From: Phycisphaerales bacterium
Lineage (GTDB): Bacteria > Planctomycetota > Phycisphaerae > Phycisphaerales > UBA1924
DNA length: 64,000 nucleotides
Direction: 5' to 3'
Assembly: GCA_020847535.1 (NCBI GenBank)
Contig: JADLBU010000118.1
Location: forward strand, 1 to 64,000
Shown in pieces: positions 34,517-43,875 of this stretch; the first letter of the stretch is position 1; each line of letters starts with the position of its first letter. Under the pieces are notes generated by a model. The model saw only the letters and a program-made list of their open reading frames with translations, was not told the origin of the DNA and searched no databases. Made by a program: the position numbers and the translations under genes.

Positions 34517-35236
34517 CTACTCCCCGCTGCCTGGATCCACCCGCCTCTCCCCATACCACAACTCAAGCCCCGCACGATCCCTCACCGCCTTCCGCGGCGA
34601 GATCGCCATCCGCCCGAACACCTTGGCAATCTCCCACCCGCTGTACGACCGCAGCTTCCGCCCCGAAGTCACCACCGCCGTGCGCACGATCACGAACCGC
34701 CCCACGCGCTTCAGCGCCCGCGCCATCTCGATCTCTTCACCCGCGAACATCCTCTCATCCCACCCGCCGCTCTTCTCATACCCCGCTCGCGAGCAGAACA
34801 AGTAACACCCACCCGTGTACTTGAACACGCGGAACAACCAGATCGTCATCCCCAGCATCACCCCCGCCCATCGCGGAACCGGCCCATCCATCACCACCGG
34901 CCCACCCCCGCCCACAGCGCCCCCCTCGATCCCCGCGATCGCCTCCCGCACCGCCCCCACCGTCACGCACGTATCCGCATCCACAAAGATCAACACATCC
35001 CCGCGCGAAGCCCGTGCTGCCGCGTTCCTCGCCGCCGAGATCTGTCGCCGATCAATCGAAACCACCCCCGCATCATGCCGCCGGCACACCTCCACCGTCC
35101 CATCGGTGGAGGCATCATCCGCAACGACAACCTCATACGAAATCCCTAGCTCCCGCGCGACCGAATGGATCGCCCGCAACGTCTCCGGCAACATGCCTTC
35201 CTCGTTATGCGCTGGGATGCAGAATGAGATCAACAC
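34517..35236 (-). CDS. Family 2 glycosyltransferase
   Basis: 239 residues from GTG 35236. A GT-A fold with SFCIPAHNEEGMLPETLRAI at the N-terminus, VVVADDASTDGTVEVC (about 36-51), the DxD-type metal motif LIFVDADTCVT (about 83-93) and FAGEEIEMARALKRVG in the acceptor region. There is one hydrophobic stretch (about 123-140) but no full membrane domain. These enzymes move a sugar from a nucleotide-sugar to a lipid or glycan; the acceptor is unknown. It stands alone between repeat-rich gaps. Confidence 0.88.
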   Translation of the reverse strand: MLISFCIPAHNEEGMLPETLRAIHSVARELGISYEVVVADDASTDGTVEVCRRHDAGVVSIDRRQISAARNAAARASRGDVLIFVDADTCVTVGAVREAIAGIEGGAVGGGGPVVMDGPVPRWAGVMLGMTIWLFRVFKYTGGCYLFCSRAGYEKSGGWDERMFAGEEIEMARALKRVGRFVIVRTAVVTSGRKLRSYSGWEIAKVFGRMAISPRKAVRDRAGLELWYGERRVDPGSGE

Positions 35237-35269
35237 ATATCACAGTACCGCCCCAATCACCGCCAGGTT

Positions 35270-35340
35270 GCAATTCCCCCACGGCCCGAAGGGCCGCAAT
35301 GAGACAGCCGGGGCAACGCCCCGGAAAGGCCACCCTGAAT
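35270..35340. repeat. Hairpin repeat series, copy G2
   Basis: CGGCCCGAAGGGCCGCAATG and CCGGGGCAACGCCCCGG are the same hairpin style as G1, upstream of the GT2 gene. Confidence 0.65.
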
Positions 35341-35394
35341 TCCCCGACCCCAACGGGCCACCCAATCCCGGACTCCCGCGATTCTCTGTCTCTT

Positions 35395-35480
35395 CGTCTC
35401 TGCTTTCTTCTCTGTGCCCTCCGTGCCTCTGTGGTGAGTCCTGTCTTTTCTGATCCGCGAAATCCGCGGCCTGTCTTCTC
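35395..35480. repeat. Single arm of the CACAGAG family, copy C3
   Basis: TTCTCTGTGCCCTCCGTGCC, TCTGTGGTGAGTC and then CCGCGAAATCCGCGG. It is one arm only, directly after the M24 peptidase stop. Confidence 0.65.
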
Positions 35481-36683
35481 TCACCCAATCAAAACCGGCT
35501 CCCTCTGCACAACCCCCGTCACCACCGGCCCCTTCACCGGATCGACAAACACATTCACCTCGCTCCTCACCCCGAACTGCCCATCCAGATACACACCCGG
35601 CTCGATCGTGAACCCAGTCCCCGCCATCATTCGCCGCGTGTCATGCGTCTCCATGTTGTCCAGGTTCATCCCGATCCCGTGCGCTCCCTTCGTCCCCGGG
35701 CTCAACGAATGCCCCGTCCGGTGCTTGATCTGCTTCTCAAACCCCGCCTTGATGATCACCCCGCGAGCGGCATCATCCAGCTCCCACCCCTCCACCGGCT
35801 TCCCACCACCACCTCCGCCTTTAGCCCGCTCCCAACCCTTCTGCGCCGCCAAGATCGCCGCATCCCGCGCCCCCACCACCGCCCTGAACACCTCCATCTG
35901 CTTCGCCGGCACATCCTTCCCGCAATACCCCGTCCACGTGATATCACCGTACACCGTGTTCTCACCGGCGACCTTCGCCCAGTGATCGATCAGCACCCAG
36001 TCCCCCGGCTTGATGATCGAGTGCATCTTCTCATCCGGCTCGTAATGGCAATCCGCCCCGTTCCCGTTCACCGCGACGATCGGACCCGAATCGGTCACAA
36101 TCCCCGCCGTCACGTACTGCTCGCGTATGAACTGCTGCACCTCGTACTCGCTCGCCGAGCCCGCCGCCTTCAGCCTCGCCCCCAGGAAACCAAACGCCTC
36201 CTGCATGATCCGATCGCAGTCCCCGATCGCCTTCATATGCGACCGCAGCCCCTCCTCGCCCCACGCCGCCGCATAGAGCTGAATCAGATCCGCCGAGCTC
36301 ACCACCTCAACCCCCAGCGATCGCACGAACTCCATCGTCCCCGCATCCACGATCCCCGCCGTCGGCAACGCTCCCCCCGCCGAGTACTCCATCGCCAATC
36401 GCCGATACGGCCCCACCATCTCCGCAACCTTCCGCTGCATCTCCTGCCACGTCCCGTACGTCACATACTTCTGCCCCGCCTTCTTGAACGCCGCCTCATC
36501 GATGAAGTGGCACAGAAGCGTCGGCTCCTCTTGCGCCGGCTGCAGCCAGAACACCCGCCGCGTCAGGTGCAGCACACCCCCCATCAGCCGCGCCATCACC
36601 GGGTTGTTGTTCCGGAAATCAAACACCAGCCACGCATCAATCCGCTGGTCCCTCATGTGTTCCCGTACATGCATCATGCACAT
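35481..36683 (-). CDS. M24-family metallopeptidase (Xaa-Pro aminopeptidase-like)
   Basis: 400 residues from ATG 36683, chosen because GGAGG lies 7 bases upstream; TTG 36689 is less likely. A creatinase-type N-domain (IDAWLVFDFRNNNPVMARLM, about 13-32) precedes the pita-bread domain. Metal ligands: Asp in WVLIDHWAK, Asp in YGDITWTGY, His in KGAHGIGMNLDNMETHD, Glu in TIEPGVYLDG and Glu in VRSEVNVFVDP. It resembles proline dipeptidase or aminopeptidase P relatives; exact substrate unknown. No signal peptide. It is not related by operon to the other M24 peptidase at 24448. Confidence 0.85.
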   Translation of the reverse strand: MCMMHVREHMRDQRIDAWLVFDFRNNNPVMARLMGGVLHLTRRVFWLQPAQEEPTLLCHFIDEAAFKKAGQKYVTYGTWQEMQRKVAEMVGPYRRLAMEYSAGGALPTAGIVDAGTMEFVRSLGVEVVSSADLIQLYAAAWGEEGLRSHMKAIGDCDRIMQEAFGFLGARLKAAGSASEYEVQQFIREQYVTAGIVTDSGPIVAVNGNGADCHYEPDEKMHSIIKPGDWVLIDHWAKVAGENTVYGDITWTGYCGKDVPAKQMEVFRAVVGARDAAILAAQKGWERAKGGGGGGKPVEGWELDDAARGVIIKAGFEKQIKHRTGHSLSPGTKGAHGIGMNLDNMETHDTRRMMAGTGFTIEPGVYLDGQFGVRSEVNVFVDPVKGPVVTGVVQREPVLIG

Positions 36684-36712
36684 CGCCAATCCTCCATCTA
36701 CAGAAAACCAAG

Positions 36713-36871
36713 ACTCACCACAGAGAACACAGAAGCCGCCGAGAAAGCAACAGGCAATTGTCTCTCAATTTCCTTAGTATCTCCCGCCACTTCTTCTCTT
36801 CTTCCCCTCTCTGTGCTCTCCGTGGTGAACTGCCTTTATCCGCGTTCATCCGCGAAAATCCGCGGCCGCCT
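36713..36871. repeat. Inverted-repeat element of the CACAGAG family, copy C4
   Basis: GACTCACCACAGAGAACACA at the left; TCTGTGCTCTCCGTGGTGAA at the right, then the CCGCGTTCATCCGCGAAAATCCGCGG tail in two parts. It fills the whole gap between terC and the M24 gene. Confidence 0.85.
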
Positions 36872-37633
36872 CTACACCGCCGGCACCGTCTTCCTCCTGA
36901 ACCGCATATTCAGCATCTCCACGAGCAGCGAGAAGCTCATCGCAAAGTAAATGTACCCCTTCGAGATGTGCTGCCCCAGCCCATCGGCCACCAGCATCAC
37001 CCCGATCAACAGCAGGAACGACAGAGCCAGGATCTTGATGCTCGGATGTCGGTCGATGAACCGCACGATCTTCCCGGAAAACGCCAGCATGATCCCGATC
37101 GAGATGATCACCGCCGTGATCATCACCGGCACGCTCTTGACCATCCCCACCGCCGTGATCACCGAATCCAGCGAGAACACGATGTCCATGATCACGATCT
37201 GCGTCAATACCCCCGCGAAGGAGACCTTCTTCGCCCCCACCCCCGCCACATCGTCCCCACCCTCGACCTTGTGATGAATCTCCTTGGTCGCCTTGTAGAT
37301 CAAGAACCCCCCGCCCAGGATCAGCACCAGGTCCTTCCCCGTCACCTGGTGCCCCATGAACCCGAACAGCTCGCGCTTCAGCCCCATCACCCACGTGATG
37401 CTGAGCAGCAAGAGCACCCGCGCCACCACCGCAAGCAACAGCCCGATGATCCGCGCCTTCTCACGCTGCTCCGGCGGCAGACGCGATGCCAGGATCGCGA
37501 TGAACACGATGTTGTCGATCCCCAGCACCGTCTCCATCGCCGTCAGCGTCCCCAGCGCCACGGCGTTCTCCACCGTAACCAACCCCTCCACGCCGATCCC
37601 CGGCGCAACCGCCGCCGATGTTTCGCCAACCAT
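36872..37633 (-). CDS. terC: TerC-family integral membrane protein
   Basis: 253 residues from ATG 37633 with AAGGAG 10 bases upstream. Seven or more helices. TerC signatures: LTAMETVLGIDNIVFIAILA (about 28-47) and IVIMDIVFSLDSVITAVGM (about 143-161), each with the conserved Asp/Asn in mid-membrane, and HPSIKILALSFLLLIGVMLV. It was first known from tellurite resistance; relatives are now tied to metal-ion (for example manganese) export during protein metalation. Role here is inferred from family only. Confidence 0.92.
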   Translation of the reverse strand: MVGETSAAVAPGIGVEGLVTVENAVALGTLTAMETVLGIDNIVFIAILASRLPPEQREKARIIGLLLAVVARVLLLLSITWVMGLKRELFGFMGHQVTGKDLVLILGGGFLIYKATKEIHHKVEGGDDVAGVGAKKVSFAGVLTQIVIMDIVFSLDSVITAVGMVKSVPVMITAVIISIGIMLAFSGKIVRFIDRHPSIKILALSFLLLIGVMLVADGLGQHISKGYIYFAMSFSLLVEMLNMRFRRKTVPAV

Positions 37634-37817
37634 GCTGCAAAGACTCCTTCCGACCCCCACGACGCCAACCACGACAAGCCCCCGCAACAAACCCCACAAG
37701 GTATGCCCACTCCCCCATCTCCACCGACCCACACACACCCAAAGCGCACGCCCCTGCCCCCATAGCGCCCTACTGCCCTCTGCCTCTTCCCCACTGCCCT
37801 TCCGATATGCTCCCTCA

Positions 37818-40800
37818 ATGAATCGCCTCACCCCACTCCCGCTCGCCGCCCTCCTCCTCTCCCACCTCACCTACGCCCAATCCCTCTCCACCGCCCCAAC
37901 CCCCACCACCATCCCCCCCTCCCCCCTCCCCGGCCTCACCTACAACGCCGATTTCTTCCCCGGCTCTGCCCACAACCCCAACATCCCAACCCCCGACTCC
38001 ATCCTCGGCTTCCGACTCGGCGATAAGCCCGTCATGCATTCCCAGATCGAAGCCGTCATCAAGCAGCTCGCCGCCAAATCCCCCCGCTGCAGGCTCTTCG
38101 AGCACGGCAAGTCCCACGAAGGCAAGACCCTCTACCACCTCATCATCTCCTCCGAAGACAACATCAAGAACCTCGACAACATCCGCGACAACGCCGCCAA
38201 GCTCGCCGACCCGCGCAAGGCCCCGATCGCCGACATCGACTCCCTCATCACCACCTCCCCCGCGATCGCCTGGATGGCCTACGCGATCCACGGCGATGAG
38301 ATGTCCGGCGCCGATGCCTCGCTCGCCCTCGCCTGGCACCTGGCCTCCTGCACCGACGCCTCCATCACCTCCCTCCTCCGCGAAGTCGTCGTCATCATCG
38401 ATCCCCTCATGAATCCCGACGGCCGCGATCGCTCCATCAATGCCATACACGAAAACCGCACCAACGCCCCCTCCATCGACGACCAGTCCATCCTCCACTC
38501 CCAGGCCTGGCCCTCAGGCCGCATGAACCACTACCTCTTCGACCTCAACCGGGATTGGATCTTCGGCACCCAGCCCGAAACCCGCGGAAGGATCGCCGCC
38601 GTCAACCGCTGGAACCCCCACTACTTCATGGAGTCCCACGAAATGGGCTCCCAGGACACCTTCCTCTTCATGCCCCCGCGCGATCCCATGAACCCCAACT
38701 ACTCCCGCCACGTCCTCAACTTCGAACGCACGTTCGCCCTCGACCAGGGCAAGGCCTTCGATGCCCACGGCTGGCGCTACTACAACGGCGAATGGAACGA
38801 AGGCTGGTACCCCGGATACTCCGGCTCATGGGCCGCCATGCGCGGCATCATCGACAACCTCTACGAACAGGCCAACATCCACACCGATGCCGTCCGACGC
38901 GCTGAAGGAACCCTCGAGTCCTACCGCGAAGCCGTCCACAAGCAGCTCGTCTCCTCGCTCGCCAACATCTCCACGCTCGCCAAGCACCGCCGCGATGTCC
39001 TCGCCGGCTACGTCTCGGATCGCCGCGAAAACCTCGCCCCCGATGGCCCATACAACCGCCGCTCCTTCCTCATCCCCATCGACGCCGTCAACCTCTGGCG
39101 CATTGAAGACCTCCTCTCCCTCCTCCACCTCCAAGGCATCGAATCCGCGACCCTCAAAGACAATGACCTCACCTTCTCAGGCCGCGATTGGCTCGGCAGG
39201 CCCTTCACCGACCGCACCTGGCCCGCCAAGGACCGCGCCTTCCTCTTCATTCCCGCCCGCCAGCCGCTCGCCCGACTCGTCTCCACGCTCTTCGAACTCG
39301 ACCCCCGCATGCCCGATTCCTTCCTCACCGATGAACGCCGCGAGCTCCTCCGCCTCGGTCAAAGCAAGCTCTACGACATCACCGGCTGGAACCTCGCGCT
39401 CCTGACCGGCCTCGAGATCTTCGAGGTCGATGCCCCGCTCCCCGCCGGCGCTGACCTCCGCATCCAGGATCCCGGAACTCACCGCTCGCTCGCCAGCGCT
39501 GCCATGCGCTCCGCGCTCCCCGCCAACACCACCGCCGTCGCCTTCTTCGCCGATGGCAACGATGACCGCTCCGTCGCGCTCGCCGCCCGCCTCATGGAAC
39601 GCGGCATCTGGGTCCGCATCCTCGACAAGCCCACCCAGTACGACAACCAGCCTCTCCCCCGCGGCTCCGTCGTCATCACACGCAAGGACAACCAGGACTA
39701 CATCGGCGATCTCACCAAGACGCTCGCCGATGCCGCCGCCGAACTCGGCATCCTCATCAAGCCGATCGCCTCCGGCATGGGCCCCGGAGACAACCCCGAC
39801 CTCGGCGGACAACACCTCGTCCTCCTCCACCCGCCACGGATCGCCGTCCTCACCCGCGATCCCCTCAACCCCTACACCGCCGGCGAGATCTGGCACCTCA
39901 TCGACCAGGAACTCGGCATCCGCGCCTCCTATCTCAACACCGAGATCGCAAGCTCCGCCGACCTCCGCCGCTACAACGTACTGGTCATCCCTGATGGCGA
40001 TCCCGCCCTCTCCACCAAGATGCTCGGCTCCCTCAAGCCCTGGGTCGAAGCCGGCGGAACCCTGATCGCCATCGGCTCCTCCTGCGCTGCGTTCGCCAAG
40101 GAGAAAGACGGCCTCGGCTCCACCCGCCTCATCCACGATGTCCTCACCAAGCGCGATGACTACCGCACCTCGATCATCCGCGATCACCTCGGCAAGACTT
40201 CCATCGCCGACCCCGCGGCCACCTGGTCCCAAACCGCCCCCGCCAAGATCGAATACCCCTGGGCGATCGATTCCGATTCGCTAAGCGAGGAAGAACTCAA
40301 ACGCCGCGATGCCTGGCGCGCCATCTTCATGCCCCAAGGCGCTCTGCTCGCCGCCCGCACCGACGACCGCAGCTACCTCACCGCCGGCAGCCGCCCCATC
40401 CTCCCCGTCATCTACGGCAGCGGCCAGGTCCTCATCCCCTCCACCGCGATGCACGCCCCCCTCCTCCTCGGCGCCATCGTCCCCTCTACCCCAGCGAGTA
40501 GCACAGGCATCCTGCCTGTGTCTACCTCCTCTACTTCCGCTCCCTCTCAAACCACCCCCAGCACCTCCACCAGCAGCGACACCAACAAGAAGAGTGACAA
40601 CAAGGATGGTGAGAAGGATGACAAGAAGGAAAATGACAAGAACGACAAGAAGTCCGAACCCAAGCCCGGCTGGACAACCGCCCCTCCCGGCCACGAACTC
40701 CGTCTCCGCATGAGCGGACTCCTCTGGCCCGAAGCCGCCGACCGCCTCGCCCACTCCGCCTACATGACCCGCGAACCCATCGGCTCAGGCCAACTCATCC

Positions 40801-40913
40801 TCTTCTCCAACTCCCCCACCTTCCGCGCCGCCACCCCCGCCACCAAGCGACTGTTCGCCAACGCCATCATCTACGGCCCCGGCATGGGCGCCAACCAACC
40901 CATCAAGCCCTGA
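37818..40913 (+). CDS. Large secreted M14-family zinc peptidase
   Basis: 1031 residues from ATG 37818. The signal peptide ends at LTYAQS (about 22). The catalytic domain (about 60-380) has AYAIHGDEMSGADASL (zinc HxxE), VIIDPLMNPDGRDRSI and YFMESHEMGSQDTFLF with the third zinc His. A long C-terminal half (about 560-880) looks like a class I glutamine-amidotransferase-like fold (RYNVLVIPDGDPALSTKMLG, GGTLIAIGSSCAAFA), as in other large M14 proteins. Near residue 895 a family A palindrome is read in frame as TGILPVST, followed by a Lys/Asp/Ser-rich run. It probably degrades exported or external peptides. Confidence 0.85.
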   Translation: MNRLTPLPLAALLLSHLTYAQSLSTAPTPTTIPPSPLPGLTYNADFFPGSAHNPNIPTPDSILGFRLGDKPVMHSQIEAVIKQLAAKSPRCRLFEHGKSHEGKTLYHLIISSEDNIKNLDNIRDNAAKLADPRKAPIADIDSLITTSPAIAWMAYAIHGDEMSGADASLALAWHLASCTDASITSLLREVVVIIDPLMNPDGRDRSINAIHENRTNAPSIDDQSILHSQAWPSGRMNHYLFDLNRDWIFGTQPETRGRIAAVNRWNPHYFMESHEMGSQDTFLFMPPRDPMNPNYSRHVLNFERTFALDQGKAFDAHGWRYYNGEWNEGWYPGYSGSWAAMRGIIDNLYEQANIHTDAVRRAEGTLESYREAVHKQLVSSLANISTLAKHRRDVLAGYVSDRRENLAPDGPYNRRSFLIPIDAVNLWRIEDLLSLLHLQGIESATLKDNDLTFSGRDWLGRPFTDRTWPAKDRAFLFIPARQPLARLVSTLFELDPRMPDSFLTDERRELLRLGQSKLYDITGWNLALLTGLEIFEVDAPLPAGADLRIQDPGTHRSLASAAMRSALPANTTAVAFFADGNDDRSVALAARLMERGIWVRILDKPTQYDNQPLPRGSVVITRKDNQDYIGDLTKTLADAAAELGILIKPIASGMGPGDNPDLGGQHLVLLHPPRIAVLTRDPLNPYTAGEIWHLIDQELGIRASYLNTEIASSADLRRYNVLVIPDGDPALSTKMLGSLKPWVEAGGTLIAIGSSCAAFAKEKDGLGSTRLIHDVLTKRDDYRTSIIRDHLGKTSIADPAATWSQTAPAKIEYPWAIDSDSLSEEELKRRDAWRAIFMPQGALLAARTDDRSYLTAGSRPILPVIYGSGQVLIPSTAMHAPLLLGAIVPSTPASSTGILPVSTSSTSAPSQTTPSTSTSSDTNKKSDNKDGEKDDKKENDKNDKKSEPKPGWTTAPPGHELRLRMSGLLWPEAADRLAHSAYMTREPIGSGQLILFSNSPTFRAATPATKRLFANAIIYGPGMGANQPIKP
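40502..40520. repeat. Dispersed CACAGGC palindrome, copy A4, in frame inside the M14 gene
   Basis: CACAGGCATCCTGCCTGTG, a perfect stem, is translated as TGILPV. It begins the low-complexity insert of the peptidase. Confidence 0.85.
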
Positions 40914-40974
40914 CACCCGTTCCACGGCCTGTCCCAATTGCCACGGCTTGTCCCGAAGGGCAAGCCGTGCCTCC

Positions 40975-41153
40975 TCCCCCACTTTGCCTCGGGGAGAGTC
41001 GGCAAGGCTCGGCGAGCCGGTGAGGGCTACTCATCTACCCGCCCCCTGCCCCACCACTTCATTTCTTCTCTGTCTTTCCCCCACTGCCCACACCCCCGCC
41101 CACCACTGCCCCCTCGCCATGTGCCCTTTGCCCTTTTCGCTTTGCCCTTTCCC
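40975..41153. repeat. Repeat cluster before mdh: copy B5 and copy D4
   Basis: CTCGGGGAGAGTCGGCAAGG and GGCGAGCCGGTGAGGGCTAC form B5 (40975-41040). CCCTTTGCCCTTTTCGCTTT (from 41121) forms D4. Upstream, ACGGCTTGTCCC/AAGGGCAAGCCGT makes one more hairpin near 40941-40970. Confidence 0.7.
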
Positions 41154-41204
41154 CCCTACTATTCGCCCCCTTATTCCCAGCACCCAATCACGAAGGACAT
41201 CCAC

Positions 41205-42185
41205 ATGCGTCGGGCCAAGATCAGCATCATCGGAGCGGGCAACATCGGCGGAACCTGCGCCCACTGGGCCGCCGCCAAGGAACTCGGCGACATCGTCCTC
41301 CTCGACATCCAGATCAAGGACAAGCCCGAGCTCCACATGCCCAAGGGCAAGGCCCTCGACCTCGCATGCTGCGGACCCATCGAGAACTTCGACTCGCGCA
41401 TCACCGGCACCTTCGACTACGCCGACATCGCCGATTCCGACATCGTCGTCATCACCGCGGGCATGCCCCGCAAGCCCGGCATGAGCCGCGATGACCTCGT
41501 CCAGGTCAACGCCGGCATCGTCAAGAACGTCTCCGAGAACGTCAAGAAGTACGCCCCCAACTCCATCGTCATCGTCGTCTCGAACCCCCTCGACGCCATG
41601 GTCTACGTCGCCTGGAAGACCACCGGCTTCCCCACCCATCGCGTCATGGGCCAGGCCGGCGCCCTCGATGTCGCCCGCTACAAGACCTTCCTCGCGATGG
41701 AGCTCGGCGTCAGCGTCGAGGACATCCAGGGCATCCTCCTTGGCGGGCACGGCGATGACATGGTCCCCCTCCCCCGACTCACCAGCGTCAACGGCATCCC
41801 CATCCACGACCTCCTCCCCGCCGCCAAGATCCAGGCCTGCGTCGACCGCGCCAAGGTCGGCGGCGGCGAGATCGTCAAGCTCATGGGCACCAGCGCCTTT
41901 TACGCCCCTGCCTCCGGCACCATCGAGATGGTCGAGGCCATCGTCCGCGACAAGAAACGCATCATCCCCTGCGCTGCATGGTGCGAGGACCAGTTCGGCG
42001 TCAAGGCCGCCAACAACGGCAAGGGCCTCTTCGTCGGCGTCCCCTGCGTCCTCGGATCCAAGGGCGTCGAGAAGGTTCTCACCTTCACCATGAACGCCGA
42101 AGAGAAGAAGTTCATGGATGAATCCATCAACCATGTCAAGGACCTGATCGCCGCCACCGTCAAGCTCTTCCCCGACCTGGCCTGA
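41205..42185 (+). CDS. mdh: Malate dehydrogenase
   Basis: 326 residues from ATG 41205 with AAGGA 7 bases upstream. Lactate/malate dehydrogenase fold: NAD loop ISIIGAGNIGGTCAHW (about 6-21), the substrate loop ITAGMPRKPGMSRDDLVQVN with Arg pairs of malate enzymes (about 84-103), VVSNPLDAMVYVAWKTTGFP, and the catalytic His in ILLGGHGDDMVPLPRLTSV (about 180-198). It is of the LDH-like MDH group used in the TCA cycle, with MPRKPG rather than the pyruvate-type GARQ loop supporting malate specificity. A monocistronic unit with repeats on both sides. Confidence 0.93.
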   Translation: MRRAKISIIGAGNIGGTCAHWAAAKELGDIVLLDIQIKDKPELHMPKGKALDLACCGPIENFDSRITGTFDYADIADSDIVVITAGMPRKPGMSRDDLVQVNAGIVKNVSENVKKYAPNSIVIVVSNPLDAMVYVAWKTTGFPTHRVMGQAGALDVARYKTFLAMELGVSVEDIQGILLGGHGDDMVPLPRLTSVNGIPIHDLLPAAKIQACVDRAKVGGGEIVKLMGTSAFYAPASGTIEMVEAIVRDKKRIIPCAAWCEDQFGVKAANNGKGLFVGVPCVLGSKGVEKVLTFTMNAEEKKFMDESINHVKDLIAATVKLFPDLA

Positions 42186-42507
42186 TCCCACCCGGCAAAA
42201 CCCATCCCACCGAGCAAACCCGTGCCACCGGGGTGCGGTTCCTCCGCTCCCCGGTGTCTTGTATGTCTCCATCAAGCAGGCCGCCCACAGCACAACCAAG
42301 AGAGCCCACGATCGCCAGCTCAGACCATGGCCCGCTGCAGCGCATCCCGGCTCCCTCCCAACCCCCACCCCCCTATTCCACTCCCTATCCCCTGATGGCC
42401 CCACCTACCGTTTTTCACGTTTTCCACCCCGGATTCAACCGATCTACCCTCACAACACGCACCACGGGAAAGTCCGCCTGTCTCGCATCGATTCTCCGAG
42501 GAACACC
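42186..42507. other. Intergenic region after mdh with weak terminator
   Basis: An 8-bp stem, CACCGGGG (42226-42233) with CCCCGGTG (42249-42256), then TCTTGT, may end mdh. The rest, to the FKBP gene, shows no gene or repeat; the promoter of 42508 should lie here. Confidence 0.5.
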
Positions 42508-43782
42508 ATGAAACTGACCCGCTCCGCCTTCACGCTCGCCGCCACCCTGCTCGCCGGCTCCGCGCTCGCCCTCCAACCTGCCCAACCCCAGCCACAACCC
42601 CAGCCACAGCCCGCGCAGCCCCCCGCCAACCCCGGCCCGCGCCCGCCCGCCGGCCCGCGGCCTCTCCCGACCGCCCCCGGCCAGCCCCGAACCCCACCCC
42701 CGACTCAACCCACCCAGGCCAGCCGACCCGAGCTCCCCCCCCCGCCCCCTCCGCCCGAATTCACACCCCCGAACTGGGCAAGCCCCGAGCTTGAGAAGAT
42801 CGGCGCCATGCTCACCGGCTCCTGGAAGTCCGCCTCCTCCGTCGAGCAGCACGATGGCAAGGGCAAGGCCGACATCTGGATGCACATACACCCCATCGTC
42901 GTCCAGGGCATGGACAGCACCCTCTACGTCGAGAACTCCCGCGCCGATGCCCCGAGCAAGCCGTATCGCCAGGCGATCTTCCAGCTCTACAGCTACAAGG
43001 GCAAGCCGCGCCTCCGCACCTACACCTTCGCCCCCGGCCGGGATACCGGCGCGATGACCGGCATGTGGCTCGTTCCCGAGTACCTCCCCCAAATCGCCGG
43101 CGGCGAACTCACCGCGACCCTCGATGTCGAACTCACCCCCTCCGGCAACGGTTACGCCGGCAAGACCCCATATCCCTACCCCACCTCCACGCACGGCGCG
43201 GTCGAGATGACCAGCGACGTCCAGCTCACCGCCGACACCCTCACCACCAAGGATCGCGGATACGATGCCACCGGCAAGATCGTCTGGGGCGCCAGCGAGA
43301 CCGACTCCTACACCTTCAAGAAGACCCAGCCGCCCTACACCGCCGAGAAGCGCGACAACGGACTCATCATCATCTCCATGCTCCCCGGTGAACCCTCCGC
43401 GCAGAAGATCGCCAAGGGTGACCGGGTCGCGATCCACTACACCGGCTGGTACACCAACGGCCGCATGTTCGAATCCTCCCGCCCGCGCGGCATTCCGCTT
43501 CAGTACAACCAGGGCGCCGGCATGGTCGCCGGCATGACCCAGGGCATGGACGGCGCTGCCAAAGGTGAGGTCCGCCGCCTGGTCATCCCCTGGGAACTGG
43601 GCTACGGCGCTGCCGGCAACCGCAACTTCCCACCCTACTCCAACCTCATCTTCGACACCGAGGTCATGAGCATCCAGACCCCGGAGCCGGCCCCCGAAGC
43701 GCCTCCCGCTCAACCCTCAACTGAACCCGCCGCCGAGCCCAAGCACGACCACGAGCACCCGGCCGAGCCCCAGCCCAAGTAA
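42508..43782 (+). CDS. Exported CpcT/CpeT-like domain fused to FKBP-type prolyl isomerase
   Basis: 424 residues from ATG 42508 with GAGGA upstream. Signal peptide to ALALQ (about 21), then a Pro/Gln-rich stretch to about 85. Residues about 90-275 resemble the CpcT/CpeT lipocalin-like fold of phycobilin lyases (MLTGSWKSASSVEQHDGKGK, TLYVENSRADAPSKPYRQAI). Residues about 300-395 are an FKBP domain (GDRVAIHYTGWYTNGRMFES, MTQGMDGAAKGEVRRLVIPW, ELGYGAAGNRNFPPYSNLIF) with the conserved Tyr, Trp and Phe-type pocket residues. A His/Asp/Glu-rich tail ends the protein. A periplasmic folding role is likely; a bilin role is not implied. Confidence 0.82.
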   Translation: MKLTRSAFTLAATLLAGSALALQPAQPQPQPQPQPAQPPANPGPRPPAGPRPLPTAPGQPRTPPPTQPTQASRPELPPPPPPPEFTPPNWASPELEKIGAMLTGSWKSASSVEQHDGKGKADIWMHIHPIVVQGMDSTLYVENSRADAPSKPYRQAIFQLYSYKGKPRLRTYTFAPGRDTGAMTGMWLVPEYLPQIAGGELTATLDVELTPSGNGYAGKTPYPYPTSTHGAVEMTSDVQLTADTLTTKDRGYDATGKIVWGASETDSYTFKKTQPPYTAEKRDNGLIIISMLPGEPSAQKIAKGDRVAIHYTGWYTNGRMFESSRPRGIPLQYNQGAGMVAGMTQGMDGAAKGEVRRLVIPWELGYGAAGNRNFPPYSNLIFDTEVMSIQTPEPAPEAPPAQPSTEPAAEPKHDHEHPAEPQPK

Positions 43783-43805
43783 CCCGACGGTCACGCAAGC
43801 CTCTT

Positions 43806-43833
43806 AAGCCCGGGCGAGCGTCCGGGCTTTTCT
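43806..43833 (+). terminator. Terminator after the FKBP gene
   Basis: AAGCCCGG (43806-43813) pairs with CCGGGCTT (43822-43829), loop of 8, then TTCTCT. It lies 24 bases after the stop. Confidence 0.85.
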
Positions 43834-43875
43834 CTGCGCACCCATCGAGCGCCGCCGCGAGGTATCCTGCCCGGC

